Assembly (NCBI RefSeq): GCF_025452235.1
Contig: NZ_CP104965.1
Coordinates: 3,344,501-3,408,500 of the forward strand
DNA from: Devosia neptuniae
GTDB lineage: Bacteria > Pseudomonadota > Alphaproteobacteria > Rhizobiales > Devosiaceae
Length of the DNA stretch: 64,000 nucleotides
Reading direction: 5' to 3'
The position numbers and the translations under genes are program-made. The notes under the pieces are model-generated. The model made no database searches. It was not told the DNA's origin and saw only the letters and a program-made list of their open reading frames with translations. Shown piece after piece: positions 57,616 through 64,000 of this stretch. How positions within the stretch are numbered: the first letter of the stretch is position 1; the number at the start of each line of letters is the position of its first letter.

Positions 57616-59289
57616 CTAGACGCGGTGCACGAACACCGAGACGTTGGGCTTGCGGCCCCAATAGGCGTTGACCTCGTTGCGGATGCCCTTGAACAGGGCC
57701 GAGTTCAGCACTTCGGTATCGCTACGGCGCTTGGCCGGCACTGATTTCAGCACGCCGGCAATGGTGTCTTCCACCAGATCGGTAAGCGATTCATCTTCGG
57801 TTTCGGGCAGGCCTTCGATAACCAGATCGGGGCCGGAGACGACATGGCCCGAGCCATTGACGCAGAGGCTGACCACGATATGGCCGCCAAAGGACAGGCG
57901 ACGACGCCCCTTCACGCCGCTTTCCTCGGGCGTGCAGAGCACCAGCCCATCGAGATAGAGCTCGCCGGTGCGCACTTCGGCCTGATGCACCATGGGCTCG
58001 GGGAACAGGCGAACCAGATCGCCATTGCGCGTTTCGCACACGTTGGCAATGCCAGCCTCGCGGCCCAACTTGGCATGGGCGTCCAGATGCATCGCCTCGC
58101 CATGCACGGGAATGAGCACATCCGGCTTGGTCCACTCATAGAGCTTGCGCAGCTCATCGCGACGGGGGTGGCCGGTGACGTGCACCAGGCCATCCTTCTG
58201 CGTGATGATCTCGATGCCCTTGTCGATCAGCAGGTTCTGGATATCGATGACTTCGCGCTCGTTGCCCGGAATGGCCCAGGACGAGAAGATCATGCGATCG
58301 CCAGCGGTCAGGTCGATCACGGGGTGCTCACCGCGGGCAATGCGGGCGATTGCGGCGCGCGCCTCGCCCTGGCTGCCGGTGCAGATCAGCACGCATTTGT
58401 CGCGCGGCACGCTCTTGTAGGCGTCCTGATCGAGCAGCGGCGGCAGGCCTTCAAGCATGCCCAGTTCACGGGCAATGCCGGTGATCCGGTGCAGCGAGCG
58501 ACCGGACATCACCACCTGCCGGCCGGCCTTATGGGCGGCGCGGACGATGGAAATGACGCGGCCAACGTTGGACGCGAAAGTGGTGACGGCCACGCGGTGC
58601 GGCGCTTCGGCGATGAGGGCGGCGAGCGTTGCTGCAACCTCGGCTTCGCTCGGGCTTTCGCCGTCCTTCATGGCATTGGTGGAGTCGCAGATCAGTGCCA
58701 GCGGCGTGGTGCGATCCTGACCAATGGCTTGCAGGCGCGCCACGTCGGTGGGCGCATTGCCAACGGGCGTCGGATCGAGCTTCCAATCACCGGTATGCAG
58801 GGCACGGCCGACCGGGGTCGAGATCAGCAGGGCATTGGACTCGGGGATCGAGTGGGCCACGTTGATGGCTTCGATGGTGAACGGGCCGACGGTGAACGGC
58901 TTGCCCGGACGCATGATGGTGATGTCGACATTTTCGACAATGCCATCCCCTGCCCGCTTGGCAGCCAGCATGGCGGCTGTGAACGGAGTGGCGTAAACGG
59001 GCTTTTCAAAGCCCGGCCAGAGGTCGAGCACAGCGCCGTAGTGGTCTTCGTGGCTGTGGGTGAGGATCAGGGCGAGCACGTCATCGGCGCGCTCCTCGAG
59101 GAATTCGGGATTGGCCATGATCAGTTCGATCCCCGGCAGATCCGGCCCGCCGAAGCTGACGCCGCAATCGACGACGATCCATTTGCGCGAGCGCTCGGGG
59201 CCGAAGCCGTAAGCACCCATATTCATGCCGATCTCGCCAACGCCGCCAAGCGGCACAAAGACGAGTTCATCCCTTTGGGTTTTAGCCAT
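57616..59289 (-). CDS. rnj: Ribonuclease J
   Basis: Metallo-beta-lactamase/beta-CASP ribonuclease with 5'-3' exo- and endonucleolytic activity, important in alphaproteobacterial rRNA and mRNA processing. The 557-residue protein shows the zinc motif HSHEDHYGA (residues 78-83 for HSHEDH), LHTGDWKLD, the beta-CASP region (VVMSGRSLHRITG, CTGSQGE) and VHVTGHPRRDELR with IPVHGE. The C-terminal domain completes the usual length. It follows birA by 72 bp. Confidence 0.95.
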   Translation of the reverse strand: MAKTQRDELVFVPLGGVGEIGMNMGAYGFGPERSRKWIVVDCGVSFGGPDLPGIELIMANPEFLEERADDVLALILTHSHEDHYGAVLDLWPGFEKPVYATPFTAAMLAAKRAGDGIVENVDITIMRPGKPFTVGPFTIEAINVAHSIPESNALLISTPVGRALHTGDWKLDPTPVGNAPTDVARLQAIGQDRTTPLALICDSTNAMKDGESPSEAEVAATLAALIAEAPHRVAVTTFASNVGRVISIVRAAHKAGRQVVMSGRSLHRITGIARELGMLEGLPPLLDQDAYKSVPRDKCVLICTGSQGEARAAIARIARGEHPVIDLTAGDRMIFSSWAIPGNEREVIDIQNLLIDKGIEIITQKDGLVHVTGHPRRDELRKLYEWTKPDVLIPVHGEAMHLDAHAKLGREAGIANVCETRNGDLVRLFPEPMVHQAEVRTGELYLDGLVLCTPEESGVKGRRRLSFGGHIVVSLCVNGSGHVVSGPDLVIEGLPETEDESLTDLVEDTIAGVLKSVPAKRRSDTEVLNSALFKGIRNEVNAYWGRKPNVSVFVHRV

Positions 59290-59361
59290 GGGTCAGTTTA
59301 GTCCTTTCGGGCGTGGCGCCGGTCGCAACTTTGGTTGCCGGTCGCCGCGCTATAGTTGTGG

Positions 59362-60192
59362 TCAGCTTCGGGCGCTGGCCGTTGCCCCAAAATGCACGTC
59401 GCCCGCCGTGATCGCGATGCGACTATCATCATTGGCGCGGACGATCAGTCGCCCCGCGTCATCGATTGTTTCAAAAATCCCGCGCACAATGGCGCCGTCC
59501 TGGTTCACCGCTACGGGTGCACCAATGCCTGCGGCGGATTCGCGCCAACGCTTGAGCACGTCGCCAATGCCGCGGCCATCATCCCACAGCCGGAAGATTT
59601 CCACCCAGGCGTCGCTGAGCGCCTCGAACACATCCTGCGCGGAGCGCGTGACGCCGAGTTCGGCCAGGCTGGTCGCCGGATAGGGCAAATCGGTCGGCGC
59701 CGCAACAATATTGACGCCGATGCCAATGGCAATTGCATGGCGGCCATCGCCAAGCTTGGTTGCTTCAAGGGCAATACCGACCAGCTTGGCACCATCGGCC
59801 AAAACGTCGTTGGGCCATTTCAGCGCCACGCGGCTCCTGCCGTCGAGCCCTTCAGCGCCATCAAGGCCAACCTTAACGGTGCCGGCGGGCAGTACTCTGT
59901 CGAGGGCCACGCCGATAGCGACACCGGCCACAAAGCCCAATGTTGCAGCCAAAGCAGGGTCGGCGTCAGGGACGATCAGCAGCGTCGCCGCCAGATTGCC
60001 TGGTGTATGCACCCACACCCTGCCCCGCCGGCCGCGACCTGCCGTTTGCTCGGTGGCCACAAACCAGATGCCACCGGCATCGCCGGCCGCGGCTGCAGCT
60101 ACGGCCTCGGCAGTGGTCGAGCCGATCGAGTCAAACGCGCGCAACCGATATCCGGCCGCGCGCGCTTTTGAACCCAGTGCGAAATCCGCCAC
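59362..60192 (-). CDS. birA: Biotin--[acetyl-CoA-carboxylase] ligase
   Basis: Attaches biotin to carboxylase carrier domains. The 276-residue enzyme lacks the N-terminal DNA-binding domain of E. coli BirA and so is monofunctional. It shows DSIGSTTAEA, the ATP/biotin loop TEQTAGRGRRGR, LKWPNDVLADGAKLVGI and the small C-terminal SH3-like domain. GTG start, adjacent to the nuoN stop, which puts it at the end of the nuo operon as in relatives. Confidence 0.93.
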   Translation of the reverse strand: MADFALGSKARAAGYRLRAFDSIGSTTAEAVAAAAAGDAGGIWFVATEQTAGRGRRGRVWVHTPGNLAATLLIVPDADPALAATLGFVAGVAIGVALDRVLPAGTVKVGLDGAEGLDGRSRVALKWPNDVLADGAKLVGIALEATKLGDGRHAIAIGIGVNIVAAPTDLPYPATSLAELGVTRSAQDVFEALSDAWVEIFRLWDDGRGIGDVLKRWRESAAGIGAPVAVNQDGAIVRGIFETIDDAGRLIVRANDDSRIAITAGDVHFGATASARS

Positions 60193-61638
60193 CTAGAACA
60201 GGCTTCCCGCGGCGGTATGCGCGGCATCTGCCAGCGGGCTACCGACCGTGAAGTAATAGGTGACGATGAGGAAACCGCTCACCGCCATGATGATGTTGAG
60301 CTCGGCCGGAACCGCCGCGAACTTGCGGACCGGTTCGTCGAAATACATCACCTTGACGACGCGCAGATAGTAGAAGGCACTGACGGCAGAGGCCAGCACA
60401 CCGATAACCGCCAGCACATAGAGCTGGGCATCGATAGCGGCCAGGAAGGCGTGCCACTTGGCGAAGAACCCGGCCAGCGGCGGCATGCCGATCAGCGAGA
60501 ACATCAGGATGGCCATGATCGCGGCCACGAATGGCCGTGTCTGCGCGGCACCGGCCAGATCGTCGATATTCTCGACATAGCCCTCTTCGCTGCGCAGCGA
60601 GAGAATGCAGGCAAACAGCCCCACGGTCATGGCGACATAGATGGCCATATAGATCGCCACGCCCTCGACACCCACCTGGGTACCGGAGGAGAGACCCACC
60701 AAGGCAAAGCCGACATGGCCGATGGACGAATAGGCGATCAGGCGCTTGATCGACCTCTGGCCGATGGCGGCGAAGGCAGCCAACACCATGGAGGCGATCG
60801 AGAGGAAAATGACGATCTGCTGCCAGTCGTGGGAGATGGGCGCGAACGTATCCATCACCAGGCGAACCATCAGCGTCATCGCCGCCACTTTGGGCGCCGT
60901 GGCGAAGAAAGCCGTTACCGGAGTCGGCGCGCCTTCATAGACGTCGGGCGTCCACATATGGAACGGCACAGCCGAAATCTTGAAGGCGATACCGGCCAGC
61001 AGGAACACCACGCCGAACACCAGGCCGATGGAGCGGCCTTCATTGGCGATAGCAATGACGATTTCCTGCAGATTGGTGTGGCCGGTGAAGCCATAGAGGA
61101 AGGACGCACCGTAAAGCAGCATGCCCGAGGACAGAGCGCCGAGCACGAAATACTTCAAACCCGCTTCGGTCGCGCGGCTGTCGTCGCGCTTGATAGCCGC
61201 GAGCACATAGAGCGCCAGCGACTGCAATTCGAGGCCGACATAAAGGCTCATCAAATCGTTGGCCGACACCATCATCATCATGCCGAGCGTCGCCAGCAGA
61301 ACGAGGATGGCATATTCGAACTTGTGCGTACCGTTCTCCACCGCATTGGGCAGCGAGAGCAGCAGCGCAAAGGCCGAACCGCCCAGCACCAGGACCTTCA
61401 TGTAACGCGCGAAGCCGTCGGCGATGAAGACGCCGTTGAAGATCACGCCATCCACCGGCTGGAACATGACCAGCAGCGCCACGGCGGCCAGCAGCACGAC
61501 CGCCAGATAGGAAATCAGCGGCGAGCGTTCTTTGTTGATGACCACGCCCACCAGCAGCAGCACGATCGCGCCGATTGCCAGCAGGATTTCGGGATAGGCA
61601 GGAGCCAGGCTCGCGAAATCGATAACGTCAGAGTTCAC
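60193..61638 (-). CDS. nuoN: NADH-quinone oxidoreductase subunit N
   Basis: Antiporter-like proton-pumping subunit in the membrane arm of complex I. The 481-residue protein has about 14 membrane segments; conserved charged residues are visible in the first half (the Glu in [15 protein letters not shown]) and in the [14 protein letters not shown] segment. The GTG start has GGAGAG overlapping the nuoM stop, 9 bp between genes. Confidence 0.95.
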   Translation of the reverse strand: MNSDVIDFASLAPAYPEILLAIGAIVLLLVGVVINKERSPLISYLAVVLLAAVALLVMFQPVDGVIFNGVFIADGFARYMKVLVLGGSAFALLLSLPNAVENGTHKFEYAILVLLATLGMMMMVSANDLMSLYVGLELQSLALYVLAAIKRDDSRATEAGLKYFVLGALSSGMLLYGASFLYGFTGHTNLQEIVIAIANEGRSIGLVFGVVFLLAGIAFKISAVPFHMWTPDVYEGAPTPVTAFFATAPKVAAMTLMVRLVMDTFAPISHDWQQIVIFLSIASMVLAAFAAIGQRSIKRLIAYSSIGHVGFALVGLSSGTQVGVEGVAIYMAIYVAMTVGLFACILSLRSEEGYVENIDDLAGAAQTRPFVAAIMAILMFSLIGMPPLAGFFAKWHAFLAAIDAQLYVLAVIGVLASAVSAFYYLRVVKVMYFDEPVRKFAAVPAELNIIMAVSGFLIVTYYFTVGSPLADAAHTAAGSLF

Positions 61639-61647
61639 GGGACTCTC

Positions 61648-63219
61648 CTAGTGGGCAGCAGGCTCGGCGGCCGGCTCTGCAGCGGTCGCCGGGTCGGCAT
61701 GTTCGAGTGGCGCTTGCGCGTCGGCCAGCGAAACGGCGGGGTCGAGGCCGACCGCCGTAGCGTAGTGAGTGACCAGATTATCGACCGCAGCGGCTGTCGT
61801 ATCGAGGATCGGCGAGGGATAGAAGCCGAAGACGATGGTCAGCACGATCAGCGGATAGAGAATGATCTTTTCGCGCAGATTGAGATCGAGAATGGCCTTG
61901 AGGCTGTCCTTGGTCAGTGCGCCAAAAATCACTCGGCGATAGAGCCACAGAGCGTAGCAGGCCGAGAAGATCACGCCGAAGGCTGCGCCGAAGGCCACCC
62001 AGGTATTGACCTGGAACACGCCGATCATGGTCAGGAATTCGCCGACAAAGCCGGAGGTGCCGGGCAGACCGACGTTAGCCATGGTGAAGACCATGAAGGC
62101 GAAGGCATAGCGCGGCATGCGTTCTACCAGGCCACCATAGGCTTCGATATCGCGGGTGTGCATGCGGTCATAGATGACGCCGACGCAGAGGAAGAGTGCG
62201 CCGGAGACAATGCCATGCGAGATCATCTGGAACATCGCACCCTGGATGCCGAGCGCATTGCCGGCAAAAATACCCATGGTGACAAAGCCCATATGCGCCA
62301 CGGACGAATAGGCGATCAGCTTCTTGATATCGGTCTGCACCAGGGCAACCAGCGAGGTCAGAATGATGGCCGCGACCGAAAGAAAGAAGACAATATTAGC
62401 GAACTGCGCCGAAGCATCGGGGAACATGGGCAGGCTGAAGCGCAGGAAGCCGTAGCCGCCAAGCTTGAGCAGAATGGCGGCCAGGATCACCGAGCCGGCG
62501 GTCGGCGCCTGCACGTGGGCTTCCGGCAGCCAGCGATGGAACGGCCACATCGGCATTTTGACTGCCAGCGAGGCAAAGAACGCCCACCACAGCCAGGGCT
62601 GCATGCTCTTGGGGAATTCATGCGTCAAAAGCTTGGTGATATCGGTCGTGCCGCCATTCCAATACATGGCCATGATGGCCAGCAGCATCAGCACCGAGCC
62701 GGTGAAGGTGTAGAAGAAGAACTTGTAGCTAGCCTGGATGCGGCGAGCGCCGCCCCAGATACCGATGATCAGGAACATCGGCAGCAGCGTGCCTTCGAAG
62801 AACACGTAGAACATGGCCAGATCGAGCGTGGTAAACACGCCGATCATCAGGGTTTCCAGGATCAGGAATACGATCATGTATTCCTTGACCCGTGTGTCGA
62901 TGGATTCCCAGCTGGCCAGGATCGCAAACGGCATCAGCAATGCGGTCAGCACCACGAACAGCACCGAAATGCCGTCGACGCCGACACGATAGCCGATGGT
63001 GTCGCCAATCCAGGCATTGTTCACGACGAACTGAAAGCCCGGATTGGACGGATCGAACGTCTGCCACATGGCGAGCGAGAGCACGAACACGACCAGGGTC
63101 ACGGCCAATGCAATCCAGCGGATGGCACTGAGCGAGGTCTTGGGCGTGAGCAGCAGCACGATTGCACCAACCAGCGGCAGCCAGGTCAGGATCGTCAGAA
63201 TGGTGTTGTCGAAGGTCAT
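61648..63219 (-). CDS. nuoM: NADH-quinone oxidoreductase subunit M
   Basis: Second antiporter-like subunit of complex I, 523 aa, about 14 membrane segments. It has [21 protein letters not shown] with the key Glu, [19 protein letters not shown] with Lys, and [15 protein letters not shown]. The C-terminus bears an Ala/Pro/Glu-rich tail of about 25 residues not found in E. coli NuoM. Its ATG overlaps the nuoL stop (TGATG). Confidence 0.95.
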   Translation of the reverse strand: MTFDNTILTILTWLPLVGAIVLLLTPKTSLSAIRWIALAVTLVVFVLSLAMWQTFDPSNPGFQFVVNNAWIGDTIGYRVGVDGISVLFVVLTALLMPFAILASWESIDTRVKEYMIVFLILETLMIGVFTTLDLAMFYVFFEGTLLPMFLIIGIWGGARRIQASYKFFFYTFTGSVLMLLAIMAMYWNGGTTDITKLLTHEFPKSMQPWLWWAFFASLAVKMPMWPFHRWLPEAHVQAPTAGSVILAAILLKLGGYGFLRFSLPMFPDASAQFANIVFFLSVAAIILTSLVALVQTDIKKLIAYSSVAHMGFVTMGIFAGNALGIQGAMFQMISHGIVSGALFLCVGVIYDRMHTRDIEAYGGLVERMPRYAFAFMVFTMANVGLPGTSGFVGEFLTMIGVFQVNTWVAFGAAFGVIFSACYALWLYRRVIFGALTKDSLKAILDLNLREKIILYPLIVLTIVFGFYPSPILDTTAAAVDNLVTHYATAVGLDPAVSLADAQAPLEHADPATAAEPAAEPAAH

Positions 63220-64000
63220 CAGATCAGTCCCCCGGCCACGATGGCCCAGGTCAACAGCGCCGCAATGCCGATCAGCATGGCGAAGGCATAGTGGTAAACA
63301 TAGCCGGACTGCAGCTTGGTGGCCCAGGAGGTCACATTCTGCACGCGACGGCCCAGGCCCTCGGTCAGCTTCTCATCGATCAGCCAATCGTCGAAACCCT
63401 TCCAGACGGCACGGCCGATCCAAAGTGCGGGCCTGACGAAAATCCGGTCGTAGAGCTCGTCGAAATACCACTTGTTGAGCAGGAACCGGTAAAGCGCCGG
63501 GTTCTGCGCAGCGAGGCGCTTGGGCGTCTCGGGCGAGCGGATATACATGTACCAGGCCGCGACGAAGCCGAGGATCATCGCAACCGTGGCACTCCACTTG
63601 ACCCAGAGCGGGACATGGTGAGCAGCTTCGATGATCTCGTGATCGACCACGAGCGAGCCGGCGAAGAAGTGTTCGATATGCTCCACATCGTGGAAGAACA
63701 TACCGTAGAACACCGCGCCCGCAACGACCGCGCCGAAGGCCAGCACATAGAGCGGCACCATCATCACATTGGGCGATTCATGAGCATGGTCATAGGCCGA
63801 GCCATGGCCGTGATCGTCATGAGCCGCGTGATCGTCGGCCAGCGGTTCATCGTGGCTGTCTCCATCATGGGCATCCACGTGATGACCATGGGCATGCCCT
63901 GCGTCGCGCGGCGAGCCGTGGAACGTCAGGTGGATCAGGCGCCAGGAGTAGAAGCTGGTGAACAGAGCCGCGATGACCAGCAGCCAGAAGGCGAACATGC
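63219..64000 (-). CDS. nuoL: NADH-quinone oxidoreductase subunit L, C-terminal part
   Basis: The last 260 residues of the largest antiporter-like subunit of complex I; the N-terminal part is beyond the right window edge. Visible are helices before and after a very His/Asp-rich loop (HAHGHH to HAHESP, about 40 residues), then the long lateral-helix region with [18 protein letters not shown], a hallmark of NuoL. The ATG at 63998 is internal, not the gene start. Confidence 0.95.
   Translation of the reverse strand, partial: MFAFWLLVIAALFTSFYSWRLIHLTFHGSPRDAGHAHGHHVDAHDGDSHDEPLADDHAAHDDHGHGSAYDHAHESPNVMMVPLYVLAFGAVVAGAVFYGMFFHDVEHIEHFFAGSLVVDHEIIEAAHHVPLWVKWSATVAMILGFVAAWYMYIRSPETPKRLAAQNPALYRFLLNKWYFDELYDRIFVRPALWIGRAVWKGFDDWLIDEKLTEGLGRRVQNVTSWATKLQSGYVYHYAFAMLIGIAALLTWAIVAGGLI

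Noticed and set aside
60217..63291. Very long plus-strand open frame (over 1000 codons) opposite nuoN and nuoM
   Set aside because: It is antisense to two certain genes, rich in His/Gln/Arg, and matches nothing I know. Long antisense frames are common in GC-rich DNA.

Overview
The window is high-GC alphaproteobacterial chromosome, most probably from the Hyphomicrobiales. A Devosia-like organism is my best guess, but this rests on gene content and order, not on a database search. The indicators are a PDH operon whose E1-beta carries its own lipoyl domain, HdaA, a DivK/PleD pair, the block pyrB-pyrC-plsY-dprA-topA-rnr-DUF983-rpmG, the block nuoLMN-birA-rnj-DUF1467-proS-lolCD, and GatCAB beside AspRS. 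Nearly all of it is core genome. I see no prophage, integrase, transposase, CRISPR array, tRNA or rRNA. About 60 protein genes are tightly packed, many with 1-8 nt stop/start overlaps.

Layout. 1-7.1 kb (minus): pyruvate dehydrogenase operon pdhA, two unknown genes, pdhB, pdhC, a secreted unknown, a GDSL hydrolase, then lpdA, which runs off the left edge. 7.1-12 kb (minus): an FtsB-like division protein, a Dabb protein, malic enzyme MaeB and a membrane EAL phosphodiesterase with a CtrA-box-like upstream region. 12-20.8 kb: aspS, rnd (plus), then perM-hdaA-ppk-ppx (minus; replication-initiation control and polyphosphate). 20.9-25.4 kb: purMN, a predicted periplasmic nucleosidase, a DMT exporter and an AhpD-like protein. 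25.5-32.5 kb: gatB, gatA and gatC spread among acetyltransferases, a chorismate mutase, a YjhX homologue and small unknown genes. 32.6-37.2 kb (plus): ruvX, pyrB, a dihydroorotase-like protein lacking metal ligands, plsY, dprA. 37.2-45 kb: aldo/keto reductase, a small oxidase-like membrane protein, topA, rnr, DUF983, rpmG. 45.4-47.3 kb (minus): pleD and divK. 47.3-53.1 kb (plus): DUF3572, dinB, RidA, a glycerophosphodiesterase, a DUF482-type acetyltransferase, a desaturase-SDR fusion and HIT. 53.1-64 kb (mostly minus): lolCD with a possible 23-residue membrane microprotein, proS, mmcQ (plus), DUF1467, rnj, birA and nuoN-nuoM-nuoL (nuoL truncated by the right edge).

The genes mostly serve central carbon metabolism and respiration (PDH, MaeB, Nuo), nucleotide synthesis (PurMN, PyrBC), tRNA charging (AspRS, ProRS, GatCAB), RNA turnover (RNase D, R and J), DNA upkeep (TopA, DprA, DinB, HdaA, RuvX) and c-di-GMP/cell-cycle signalling (DivK, PleD, the EAL protein). 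The points most worth a second look are non-coding: a 149-bp palindrome that contributes a stop codon, three copies of a small REP-like hairpin, and three candidate structured RNAs (about 28.2, 45.2 and 56.8 kb). On the protein side they are the degenerate dihydroorotase, the desaturase-SDR fusion, the microprotein after lolD and the unknown genes inside the PDH operon. I found no convincing undescribed multi-gene system.
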